Assembly: GCA_947460565.1 (NCBI GenBank)
Contig: CANHJJ010000025.1
Coordinates: 1-13,014, forward strand
Origin: Bacteroidota bacterium
Lineage (GTDB): Bacteria; Bacteroidota; Bacteroidia; UKL13-3
Length of the DNA: 13,014 nucleotides
Reading direction: 5' to 3'
Position 1 is the stretch's first letter, and each line of letters starts with the position of its first letter. Made by a program: the position numbers and the translations under genes. The notes under the pieces were generated by a model. That model was given only the letters and a program-made list of their open reading frames with translations, was not told the DNA's origin and did no database searches. Positions 1 to 7,695 of the stretch are shown one piece after another.

Positions 1-1175
1 ACCCAAATGTTTACAAACCAACTATCTACTGGTATTTTTGAAAGAAAACTTCCAGGGTAATATTTATTTGCCCAATAATATGAACTTCCAATTCCACTAC
101 CAAAAGGTCTACTTTCTAAGTATTGTCTTAATGTTTTTTGGTTACTCAGTCGAACTAAAAGCGATGCATCATTAGGGTCAAGTGCAGTTCTAAGCCTAAA
201 TATCTGGTAATTACTATTTCCAATATATGTAAACTTTAAGAATGCAAATATAAATGCACCAATTACTGACCCTACCGCTAGTATCCTAAATCTTTTTATT
301 AAAAAGAGATAGAAAATGAAACCAGTTACTACCACAAATAAGGGTCCTCTGCTGGCTGAAATAGTGAATCCTATAAAGCAAATCAATCCAATCAATAAGT
401 ACCTTATTTTCTTTTTTCTTTCATATGGCCCTAATGCCATCACCATAGCAATGAAGGATGCGTAGGCCATTGTGGTTCCGTTTTGTCCTGCATCTGAAAA
501 TAAAGAGAATGCTCTTATGCGTCCATCAATAAAGTGGGTAACATTTCCAATAGTATCAAACCATCTTTGTTCACCAAAGTCTAATCCAATCGTTATTTGT
601 TTCATTCCCCAAAAGGATGCAAACACAGACCAACCTAGAATTAGTTTTATAAAATGTTCAAGGTCCTTTTGTTTGTTGTAAAGTAGAAGCGCTAAAGGCA
701 CTGCAGTAGCCGCATATAATGAGATTCCTCTTATAGCATAAAACCAAGCTGTTGGGTTTGTTGCATCTGGATTTAAAAGCTGTAAAACTGTATAAATGAA
801 CCAAGTTATTATAAGATAAAATATCCCTGTATTTAATTGTCTTAGAGACTTCCATTCAATTTTGGTGAATGTCGAAAGAACGGTTAAGAATAGGATAATA
901 TCAACAAAGAGGCCTAAGGGACCACTCACATACCTCGTTATAGCTACGAAAATAAAACTATAGTGTAGGTAAATAATAATTCCGTAATACGGGTTGACAA
1001 AAATTAGCACAACAGCTGTGATAATGAATGGTATGAGCAGTACTTGTAATCCAGTATTTAAGCTACCTGTAGATAGCACTATTGCAATTACAATGCCTGC
1101 AATTAAAAAGCAACCTATAAGTCCTAAACTTATAAGTGATTGGCTCAGTATCGATTTTTGTGCTTGAGGTCTCAC
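1..1175 (-). CDS. O-antigen ligase/polymerase-like membrane protein (Wzy/WaaL superfamily), 3' end cut by window
   Basis: Reading the minus strand from 1175 gives an open frame of 391 codons to the window edge, with no stop. The protein is a chain of hydrophobic segments with a large loop in the second half. Features typical of the Wzy_C/O-antigen ligase family are ISASRGPLF at about 285-293 (positions 334-308), and SRPFGSGIGSSYYW near the end of the visible part. These proteins are inner-membrane glycosyltransferases that polymerise or transfer undecaprenyl-linked glycans on the periplasmic side. The start is taken as GTG at 1175: the codon just upstream is the flippase stop TAA in the same frame, so no earlier start is possible, and no ATG appears for over 200 codons. 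As last visible gene of the minus-strand export operon it is more likely the repeat-unit polymerase than a lipid A ligase, but sequence alone does not separate the two. Confidence 0.88.
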   Translation of the reverse strand, partial: MRPQAQKSILSQSLISLGLIGCFLIAGIVIAIVLSTGSLNTGLQVLLIPFIITAVVLIFVNPYYGIIIYLHYSFIFVAITRYVSGPLGLFVDIILFLTVLSTFTKIEWKSLRQLNTGIFYLIITWFIYTVLQLLNPDATNPTAWFYAIRGISLYAATAVPLALLLYNKQKDLEHFIKLILGWSVFASFWGMKQITIGLDFGEQRWFDTIGNVTHFIDGRIRAFSLFSDAGQNGTTMAYASFIAMVMALGPYERKKKIRYLLIGLICFIGFTISASRGPLFVVVTGFIFYLFLIKRFRILAVGSVIGAFIFAFLKFTYIGNSNYQIFRLRTALDPNDASLLVRLSNQKTLRQYLESRPFGSGIGSSYYWANKYYPGSFLSKIPVDSWFVNIW

Positions 1176-2498
1176 TTATCGATTGGTTATTTGATTAAAT
1201 TTTACTTTGCATTCTAAAACACCCAATTTCATTGTATTTGTAAAACTAACGTCTAGATATTTTTTTAATAATGTGAATCCGAAAATCATTCCACTTCCAA
1301 AAGTGAAGGTTGATACTATGGCTACAGATTCTACGGTTCCAAATTGAAAAATACCTATATAATCTCCTATAACATTTACCAATAACATAACCATCACTTT
1401 GAAAAAGTTCATTTCTGGTCGATTGATTATATCGAGCATAATGCCACTGAATTTATCTAAAGGAATGATAGCGGTGTATATTGAAAACAATCTAAGTAAA
1501 ATGACTGAGTCTTGGTATTTATCTCCACTAATCAGCCAAATGATTTGAGGAGCAAAAATTAAACAAGTAATAGAAAGTGGCAATAATAATAAAAATAGAA
1601 AACCAGCTTTGCGCTCGAATTCATATTTAAGTAGTTTTTTATCACCTAATGCATATACTTTTGCTAATACTGGTAAAGTGGTAATTGCAAAACTTCTAAT
1701 TGGAAGTTCAATTATTTCAATTACCCTGCTTGGTATACTGTATATGGCCACTGCCGAACTATTTAACATGCCACCAATGATATAACTATCAGAGTTTCTA
1801 ATTAAGTTAGCACCAATAAGTGTTCCCATGCTATATTTTCCAAAGTGAAAAAGCTCACTCATCCTTTTTTTAGTGTATTGGTAAATTGAGTTTACACCTG
1901 CCCAACCTTTTAGGATACTATATAGGCTTGGTATAATTTGCGATAATAAATATGCCCAAAATACCGACAAAAATGTGCTTCCATTATAGAAGAATAAAAC
2001 ACAACAAGAAATAAAAATTACTTGTGTTAATAGCTTTACAACACTCATTGAAATAATCTCAAGCTTAGCATTTAAATACCAACTTGAAAAGTTGTGCGGT
2101 AAAGATGTTACTGCGAATAAGGCATACCAGATAAAAAAGTATTGGTATTTAAGTAGGATGTTAAATTCATAAAAAACTGCATACAATACCCCAATAATAA
2201 TTAAGTAAATGGTGGTAATAATTGATGAAAGTATGAAGGCTGAACCTACAATATTTTTTTTCTCTTCATCATCATGCGCTTGAGCAAAATTTCTAATGAG
2301 AGCATTTAGTATCATTCCTGACCTCAGTGTCTCAAAAATACTATAAGTAGCTAAAAAAAGTATCCATGTACCGAAATCACTTTCAGGCAAATACCTAGCG
2401 AGAATGGCAAAAGAAAGTATCCCTAATAATGCCCCAATGCCGTTGCCAGCTAATGAAGCAAAGCTTTTGCTTTTAATTAGTTTAAGGATACCTTCCAT
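1176..2498 (-). CDS. Wzx-type polysaccharide repeat-unit flippase (MOP/MVF superfamily)
   Basis: The 440-residue protein is almost entirely membrane segments, about 12-14 by eye, the usual size and form of oligosaccharide flippases. The N-terminal region is typical of the polysaccharide biosynthesis (PF01943/PF13440) branch: residues 12-40 with SFASLAGNGIGALLGILSF and ARYLPESDFGTW. Family members flip undecaprenyl-pyrophosphate-linked repeat units from the cytoplasmic to the periplasmic face of the inner membrane. The start ATG at 2498 lies 14 bases after the stop of the Wzc-like gene, and its own stop TAA abuts the GTG of the polymerase-like gene with no base between, so the four minus-strand genes are very likely one operon. 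Substrate cannot be read from the sequence. No damage is seen; the short hydrophilic C-terminal tail looks complete. Confidence 0.9.
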   Translation of the reverse strand: MEGILKLIKSKSFASLAGNGIGALLGILSFAILARYLPESDFGTWILFLATYSIFETLRSGMILNALIRNFAQAHDDEEKKNIVGSAFILSSIITTIYLIIIGVLYAVFYEFNILLKYQYFFIWYALFAVTSLPHNFSSWYLNAKLEIISMSVVKLLTQVIFISCCVLFFYNGSTFLSVFWAYLLSQIIPSLYSILKGWAGVNSIYQYTKKRMSELFHFGKYSMGTLIGANLIRNSDSYIIGGMLNSSAVAIYSIPSRVIEIIELPIRSFAITTLPVLAKVYALGDKKLLKYEFERKAGFLFLLLLPLSITCLIFAPQIIWLISGDKYQDSVILLRLFSIYTAIIPLDKFSGIMLDIINRPEMNFFKVMVMLLVNVIGDYIGIFQFGTVESVAIVSTFTFGSGMIFGFTLLKKYLDVSFTNTMKLGVLECKVKFNQITNR

Positions 2499-2512
2499 TT
2501 ATCAATATCGAA

Positions 2513-4753
2513 TTAGATAGTTTCAACCTCTTCAGTTGTATGTTCTTGTTGACCCAAATTTTCAGTCAATAACCTTGAAGGATTATTTGTTCTTTTTTTG
2601 CTGCGATGTATATATCTGCTGCCAATTAGTGTCTCTAGGTTGTCAGTACCTACGTGATTTAACCAAAGCATGATTCTGTTGTCGTTGCCCGAAGCTTTTC
2701 TATATAGGTTTAGTATTGAGTTGTCTGAGTTGGTCCAAGATCTTCTTGCATCAAGCATCATTAAAGATAACCTTGAGTTTTTTACCAATTGATTAGGTAA
2801 TGCATTTATGCTTATTGCAGGAATTTCTAAAATTATGAAATTATAATTCGAGCCGTTTACTCTTGAAAATTCCGGTAATAAATTATCAACTGATTTTGCC
2901 CCAAATAATTTACTAGTAATATCATATTTTGCTATTCTTAATTTTCTATCATCAGTTTCTGAGTCTTCAATACTTTCATCGTTGGTGATGAATAGTACTG
3001 AACTATCTAATGAATATAATTTTTCAGCTAATTTTAGACCAGCATAAGTTTTACCTTCTTGCTCTCTTGAACTTAAAATGGTTATTAAATAATTATTACT
3101 TGTAGTTTCACCACTTTCTATTTCAATTTTTAAATTTGAAACCGCGTAATCAAGTAATGTATTTTCAATTTTATTAATTGATAAGTTGTTTAATCCAACA
3201 TTGTCAGGCAAAGCACTAAAGATTTTCAATCCAGTTAATTGTTCCGCTTTGGCTGTATTTTTTACAGATGAATCCAATAGTTCTTTTGTAACAAAGTAGG
3301 CTAGGATTAAGAAGAACGAGGTTACAAACGAAATGATGATTAATAATAATCTTCGCGAAGATAATGGTTTTAGAGGGAAAGTTGGATTATCCATTACTTG
3401 CAGGTTGTTGCTTAACTCAATGTTTTGTTGACGTAATTTAGCCAAATGCAAACCATGTAATATTTCAAGGTATTGTTTTTCATTTACACTTACTTCTCTT
3501 TCTAATCTGCTAATTTGCATACCTAATGGTGCAAATTCGCTATATTGTCTGTCAAATTCTTTTCTTCTATCAACATATACATTCAATCTTGCATCTGCCT
3601 CATCAGCACTTAAGATTTCTTCTAACCAGCGGTTCAATAAATTTTGCTGAGGAACACCTTCTATCGTATTGTTTAAGCTGTATGCTTGTAAAACATAAAG
3701 GCGAATTTCTTTTTTCAAATCTTCTCCTTTTTGCGCCAATCTGGTTATATCTTCTTTTGGATTTGAATATAATTTGGATCTAACCAATTGCTCGTTAACT
3801 ACTGATAGTTCCCTTCTTAATTTGTTTAAAACCGCATTGTTTTTTAATAATATTTCTCTTGATTCTAATTTGTCTTCTAATCTTGCAATGGCTCTTTTTT
3901 TGCCTTCGTAATTCATTAATTCTTTATAGTAATCTGTTTCGTTGTCTTCTTTGGCTTCAGCAATGAATTTTGATTGCTCGTTATAATTAATGATTTTGTT
4001 TCTAATGCCAAAGTCTTTCAACTTGTTTTCTGAATTGTTAAGCTCGCCTGCTGACTCTCTTAATCTTGCTTCGAACCATTTAACTACATTGATAGTTTCA
4101 GCACCTTTTAAGTATTTGTATTTGGTGATAAAAGATTCTGATAAGAATTTAACTGTATTCACACATACACCTGGATCGCCTGCTTTATAAGATATATCAA
4201 TGAAATCGGAGCTAGATTTTCTCTCTGAAGTTAAATTAGATAATATAGTTTCTATGCTATAGTATGATTTGGGCGTATTTAACAATTGAAGAACGATATT
4301 GTCTCCACTTGAATTTTTAATCTTTGTTATTTTGTCCACTGTTGCAGCAAAGTTTCCAGAAATAATCATTTGTGACCTGTCCTCTTCAGATACTAGCCCA
4401 CGAAGTTTCTCAAACCCTTCTTGTCCTAATATGGATGGATCAGGTTGTTCCAATAATAAATGTTGAGCCAACAATTTTATGGATACTTCTTCAATCGTAT
4501 TTTTTGATTTCACGGTTGTGATCAAATTATCGAATGCATTCGTTACTGCGAAATAATCTAACGTGGATTGTGCCCCTTCAGTTGAAGAAATACTATAACC
4601 TGATGCAATACCCGTGTAAATTGTAGTGCCTGAAACGAATTCCTTAGGCAATCTCTGTGTTAGAAAGTAAACTATAACAGCTATTAGGGTTGGAAACAAT
4701 ATCAACCAAATTAGGTTACGTTTTAAGATTCTGATAAACTGTGAAAAAGTCAT
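2513..4753 (-). CDS. Wzc/GumC-like polysaccharide co-polymerase with degenerate BY-kinase domain
   Basis: The 746-residue protein has the architecture of a chain-length determinant of the PCP-2a type. A first membrane helix lies at about 13-33, followed by a large periplasmic part rich in predicted coiled coil (about 220-450), then the proline motif NPTFPLKP at 456-463 just before the second helix (about 468-490), then a cytoplasmic P-loop-like domain. In that domain SSREQEGKTY at 561-570 retains the GKT of Walker A but lacks its first glycine. The strand where Walker A' (normally ending in an Asp-rich turn) is expected reads VLFITND at 586-592, and the Walker B position reads NFIILEIP at 638-645 without the usual IIDTPP form. 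The C-terminal tail has no tyrosine cluster. I infer a scaffold/co-polymerase that has lost or altered kinase activity. Its start is one base after the stop of the TolC-like gene. Confidence 0.9.
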   Translation of the reverse strand: MTFSQFIRILKRNLIWLILFPTLIAVIVYFLTQRLPKEFVSGTTIYTGIASGYSISSTEGAQSTLDYFAVTNAFDNLITTVKSKNTIEEVSIKLLAQHLLLEQPDPSILGQEGFEKLRGLVSEEDRSQMIISGNFAATVDKITKIKNSSGDNIVLQLLNTPKSYYSIETILSNLTSERKSSSDFIDISYKAGDPGVCVNTVKFLSESFITKYKYLKGAETINVVKWFEARLRESAGELNNSENKLKDFGIRNKIINYNEQSKFIAEAKEDNETDYYKELMNYEGKKRAIARLEDKLESREILLKNNAVLNKLRRELSVVNEQLVRSKLYSNPKEDITRLAQKGEDLKKEIRLYVLQAYSLNNTIEGVPQQNLLNRWLEEILSADEADARLNVYVDRRKEFDRQYSEFAPLGMQISRLEREVSVNEKQYLEILHGLHLAKLRQQNIELSNNLQVMDNPTFPLKPLSSRRLLLIIISFVTSFFLILAYFVTKELLDSSVKNTAKAEQLTGLKIFSALPDNVGLNNLSINKIENTLLDYAVSNLKIEIESGETTSNNYLITILSSREQEGKTYAGLKLAEKLYSLDSSVLFITNDESIEDSETDDRKLRIAKYDITSKLFGAKSVDNLLPEFSRVNGSNYNFIILEIPAISINALPNQLVKNSRLSLMMLDARRSWTNSDNSILNLYRKASGNDNRIMLWLNHVGTDNLETLIGSRYIHRSKKRTNNPSRLLTENLGQQEHTTEEVETI

Positions 4754-4754
4754 T

Positions 4755-5540
4755 TTATTTTCGTTTTAAAGTTGTTAATTTAACACCTAATGTAACTTGA
4801 AGTCTTTCGTAAAAATTTATATAGTTTTTCTTAGCTTCTTCATCTGCTGCCACAGCAATTGAGTATACATTTCGTTGTCTGGCAAATTCATTCATTTGTA
4901 TCGACCCTTCTTTATACTCTTTCTCAGCCAATCCTACTGCCACCAATTGAAGAATCATATCCTCGTTTCTTGCTTTCCACAATTTTTGCCAACCAATCAT
5001 GTTTGTATAGAAATCGGTAAGAGTTTGTTTTGTTGTAAGTGCTTCTACGTCTTTTTTATGTTTTGTTGCTTCCCATAATTCTTCTGCTTGTCTTACCCTT
5101 GGTTTGCGTCCTATGAAATCAAAAACCGTTAATGATATATTAATACCAGCCCTATACCCTTGGTATTGGGAAACGAATTCTGTACCACCATTATTTGCCA
5201 CAATTTGCCCAGAGAAAAATGGTAGGTTACCAAAATTATAATTGAAAAAAACTCCGAGACCTTGTGTCCACAATACTTTTACATACTTGATGTTCCAATA
5301 CGCTGCATTTGCTTGCGATTGTTCCAATCTTTGTAAAGGATTGTTTTTTAATGCAATGACGTAAAGTGAATCCAAAGGTGGTAACATGTCCTCTATGTCA
5401 ATCGATGGGTTCAATAATATTGTATCGGCATTTACCTTGGTATTGTTCTGTGCATTCAACGCTTTGCCGAAAACACTTAATAGCAAGAGAGTTATTGTTA
5501 GTCTGAATATACTCTTCATTAACTTATTTGTATTTTTCAT
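4755..5540 (-). CDS. Half-length (single-repeat) TolC-family outer-membrane protein, probable polysaccharide exporter
   Basis: The 261-residue protein begins with a signal peptide (hydrophobic core about 12-25, probable cleavage after LNAQ at 28-31) and has no lipobox cysteine. The mature part looks like one TolC repeat: a helix beginning LDSLYVIALKNNPLQ (about 56-90), a beta-hairpin region rich in aromatic and glycine residues (GLGVFFNYNFGNLPFFSG at 94-111 and GYRAGINISLTVFD at 128-141), then two long charged helices (about 143-255) ending LGVKL. Classical TolC proteins carry two such repeats in about 430-490 residues; this one has one. First gene of the operon, it sits directly before the Wzc-like gene, where Wza would be expected, so I infer it forms the outer-membrane exit for the polymer. 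The start could also be Met8 (5519), giving a tighter signal peptide. Family confident, export role inferred. Confidence 0.8.
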   Translation of the reverse strand: MKNTNKLMKSIFRLTITLLLLSVFGKALNAQNNTKVNADTILLNPSIDIEDMLPPLDSLYVIALKNNPLQRLEQSQANAAYWNIKYVKVLWTQGLGVFFNYNFGNLPFFSGQIVANNGGTEFVSQYQGYRAGINISLTVFDFIGRKPRVRQAEELWEATKHKKDVEALTTKQTLTDFYTNMIGWQKLWKARNEDMILQLVAVGLAEKEYKEGSIQMNEFARQRNVYSIAVAADEEAKKNYINFYERLQVTLGVKLTTLKRK

Positions 5541-5560
5541 TAAATTAAATATAGTTTATA

Positions 5561-5570
5561 TCAAATTTGA
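5561..5570. promoter_or_regulatory. 10-base perfect palindrome upstream of the export operon
   Basis: TCAAATTTGA is its own reverse complement and ends 20 bases upstream of the start codon at 5540. It lies in the expected 5' leader or promoter of the minus-strand operon and could be an operator or simply AT-rich chance. No exact TAnnTTTG box for the minus strand was found between 5541 and 5740; the nearest is TACTTTG (complement of 5601-5607), one base too short. Confidence 0.25.
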
Positions 5571-5663
5571 GGTTAGGATTTTATCTAAATTCAACTTGCA
5601 CAAAGTAAATGCTCCATATAATAGGGATGTCTTATAGTTATTAACCTGCAATGTCGCAGTGTC

Positions 5664-5682
5664 TAAAAATTGAACATTTTTA
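5664..5682. promoter_or_regulatory. AT-rich inverted repeat in the divergent promoter region
   Basis: TAAAAAT and ATTTTTA form a perfect 7-base inverted repeat around the 5-base spacer TGAAC. It ends 18 bases before the TACGTTTG box at 5701, where a regulator could compete with RNA polymerase. In AT-rich DNA such repeats also arise by chance, so this is only a candidate operator for the divergent polysaccharide units. Confidence 0.3.
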
Positions 5683-5700
5683 TTAAGTAAATTTTTATTT

Positions 5701-5708
5701 TACGTTTG
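5701..5708 (+). promoter_or_regulatory. Candidate Bacteroidota promoter -7 box for the glycosyltransferase unit
   Basis: TACGTTTG matches TAnnTTTG exactly and lies 32 bases before the ATG at 5741. A TTG is present at 5670-5672, but it is about 28 bases upstream, further than the usual 19-21, so only the -7 element is supported. Expected transcription would begin a few bases after 5708, giving a leader of roughly 25 bases. Confidence 0.5.
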
Positions 5709-5740
5709 TGATGAAATTGATTTATTAATACTTTTTAATC

Positions 5741-6937
5741 ATGGTAATTAAAGGCAGAGATATAGTTGTTGTGGGCTTGCAGGCTTGGGATAATGATATT
5801 GGTAGTAATTGTAAAAATATTGCTGCTGAATTTGCCAAAGATAATCGTGTTCTATATGTAAATTACCCGCTTGATCGCATTACAATTAAACGTGATAAGG
5901 CCAAGGTACCTGTTGAGAAAAGGTTGGATTTAATAAACCATAAAAAGAATAATCTGGTAAAGATTAATGACAATATGTGGAACCTATTTCCAAATTGCAT
6001 AATTGAATCGGTTAACTGGCTACCTTTTACTTTTTTATTTAGGTTTATCAACAAAAAAAACAATAAAATATTCGCATCTGAGATTCTTACTGCTATTGAA
6101 AAACTTCATTTTAAGGACATTATTGTGTTTAATGATAGTGATATGTTTCGAAGCTTTCATCTGAAAGAATTATTGAAACCAGCTTTATGTATTTACTATA
6201 CCAGAGATAATATGATGAGTGTTGATTATTGGTATAAACATGGTCGTAAATTAGAGCCTGAATTAATGGCTAAAAGTGATGTGGTTTGTGCAAATTCTAC
6301 TTATTTGTCTGAAATTGCTAAAGAACATAACCCAAATTCCTTTTATGTTGGACAAGGCTGCGATGTGAGTGCCTTTAATATATCTAAAATCTCATCTATA
6401 CCTGATGATATAAAAAACATTACTTCGCCAATTGTGGGATACATTGGAGCTTTGTTTTCCTTAAGGTTGGATATTGAATTATTGGAAATGATTGCTACCA
6501 AAAGACCTGATTGGAGTATTGTTTTGATAGGTCCGGAGGATGATGCCTTTAAAAAATCTAAGCTTCATGGGATGGGGAATGTTCATTTTCTAGGGCTTAA
6601 AACAGGTGACGAGTTGCCTGCTTATTTAGCTTATTTTGATGTAGCTATCAATCCTCAATTATTAAACGAAACTACTATCGGTAATTATCCCAGAAAGATA
6701 GATGAATACCTTGCCATGGGCAAAGCCACGGTGGCAACAGAAACAAAAGCTATGAGTATTTTTACTGATTTTACCTACTTAGCAAAAACAAAAGAAGATT
6801 ATCTTACCCTTATACAAAGAGCATTGGATGAAGATAATGATGAGAAAAGAAACGCAAGGATAGAATTTGCCCGCTCACATACTTGGGAAAATAGTGTTGC
6901 CGAAATATATAAAGCTATTAACTTCGTTGGCAAGTAA
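5741..6937 (+). CDS. GT-B fold glycosyltransferase, GT4-like (TuaH-like)
   Basis: The 398-residue protein has no membrane span and looks like a two-domain GT-B enzyme. The N-terminal acceptor domain opens with strand DIVVVGLQAWDNDIGSN (7-23). The C-terminal nucleotide-sugar domain includes GYIGALFS (233-240), WSIVLIGPED (258-267), NVHFLGLKTGDELPAYL (280-296), and YPRKIDEYLAMGKATVATE (316-334). The last segment occupies the place of the GT4 donor-binding E-x7-E region, with Glu322 as candidate sugar-nucleotide ligand. Such enzymes act in the cytoplasm, adding a sugar to a lipid-linked acceptor or, in TuaH-like proteins, to a polymer precursor. It starts the plus-strand unit, divergent from the export operon, with a -7 box in front and the acyltransferase 21 bases behind. 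Donor sugar and linkage cannot be read from sequence. Confidence 0.85.
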   Translation: MVIKGRDIVVVGLQAWDNDIGSNCKNIAAEFAKDNRVLYVNYPLDRITIKRDKAKVPVEKRLDLINHKKNNLVKINDNMWNLFPNCIIESVNWLPFTFLFRFINKKNNKIFASEILTAIEKLHFKDIIVFNDSDMFRSFHLKELLKPALCIYYTRDNMMSVDYWYKHGRKLEPELMAKSDVVCANSTYLSEIAKEHNPNSFYVGQGCDVSAFNISKISSIPDDIKNITSPIVGYIGALFSLRLDIELLEMIATKRPDWSIVLIGPEDDAFKKSKLHGMGNVHFLGLKTGDELPAYLAYFDVAINPQLLNETTIGNYPRKIDEYLAMGKATVATETKAMSIFTDFTYLAKTKEDYLTLIQRALDEDNDEKRNARIEFARSHTWENSVAEIYKAINFVGK

Positions 6938-6958
6938 CAATTTGTAAAATTTAAAATT

Positions 6959-7570
6959 ATGTCTTTAGCCTCTTTTATAAAAGGAAACCCCAAAATCAAG
7001 AAATTTGTGCATTGGATGCTTATACCCAAAGGCCAAGCTAGGCCAAGGGTTTGGGTGAAATTGGTTAATCCTTTTATACATACTTTTGGAAAGGGCTCTA
7101 GAGTTGAAAAATGGGTGAGATTTGATGTTTTACCTTTTAATAAATTTGCTTTAGGTGCCAATTCTACCATAGAAGATTTTTGTACCATAAACAATGGTGT
7201 AGGTGATGTGATAATTGGAAGTGGCTCTCGTATTGGTATGTCTAATGTGGTGATTGGCCCTGTTACGGTTGGTAATAATGTGATTTTTGCACAGAATGTA
7301 GTTTCAAGTGGTTTAAATCATGGCTATGAAATCATTGACATTCCTATATCAAAACAAAAGGTAACGATTGCAACTATTACTGTCGAAGATGATTGTTGGA
7401 TAGGCGCCAATGCTGTATTAACAGCTGGTGTTACCATAGGCAAACATTCAGTAGTGGCTGGAGGTGCTGTTGTTACTAAAAGCATTCCTCCTTATTCAAT
7501 TGCTGTTGGTAATCCTGCAAAGGTTATCAAACAATACGACCCGAATAAAAAAGAATGGGTGAGGGTATAA
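6959..7570 (+). CDS. Left-handed beta-helix O-acyltransferase (hexapeptide repeat family)
   Basis: The 203-residue protein has an N-terminal helical cap (about 1-60) and then hexapeptide-type repeats from about 64 to 178, visible as runs such as VIIGSGSRIGMSNVVIGPVT (84-103) and DCWIGANAVLTAGVTIGKHS (145-164). The terminal GNPAKVIK (184-191) is the hallmark end of WbbJ/CatB/LacA-like acetyltransferases. His121 in GLNHGYE is the likely catalytic histidine on the loop that leaves the helix. Members work as trimers and move acetyl or other acyl groups from acyl-CoA to a sugar hydroxyl. Lying 21 bases after the glycosyltransferase, it probably decorates a sugar of the same repeat unit. Acyl donor and acceptor are not determined. 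It is the last gene before a terminator-like hairpin. Confidence 0.88.
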   Translation: MSLASFIKGNPKIKKFVHWMLIPKGQARPRVWVKLVNPFIHTFGKGSRVEKWVRFDVLPFNKFALGANSTIEDFCTINNGVGDVIIGSGSRIGMSNVVIGPVTVGNNVIFAQNVVSSGLNHGYEIIDIPISKQKVTIATITVEDDCWIGANAVLTAGVTIGKHSVVAGGAVVTKSIPPYSIAVGNPAKVIKQYDPNKKEWVRV

Positions 7571-7611
7571 GGTATTTAATATATCTCCTTGTGATACGAA
7601 GAATTTTAAAT

Positions 7612-7663
7612 AAAGCGAAGACTATTTTAAAGAATTCATAAATGGAAGATTCGCTTTTTTTTT
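7612..7663 (+). terminator. Rho-independent-like terminator after the acyltransferase
   Basis: AAAGCGAA (7612-7619) pairs perfectly with TTCGCTTT (7650-7657), followed by T residues through 7663 (nine Ts from 7655). The 30-base loop is long and AT-rich, so the hairpin is modest, but it sits 41 bases after the plus-strand stop in a convergent intergenic space, where a terminator is expected. In the other direction the stem is followed by TATTT, so it may also serve nth. Confidence 0.6.
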
Positions 7664-7695
7664 CTTTATTTAAACATGAGTGCTTTGAGCAGTAG

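Noticed and set aside
658..855. 65-codon minus-strand open frame and several similar short frames (472-681 plus, 3526-3783 plus, 3990-4190 plus)
   Set aside because: They lie inside the long coding frames of the polymerase-like and Wzc-like genes in other frames and give low-complexity, cysteine/phenylalanine-rich products typical of antisense shadows.
6799..7194. 131-codon minus-strand open frame across the glycosyltransferase/acyltransferase junction
   Set aside because: It is antisense to two well-recognised genes and shows no family motif; its length is explained by the codon use of the sense genes.
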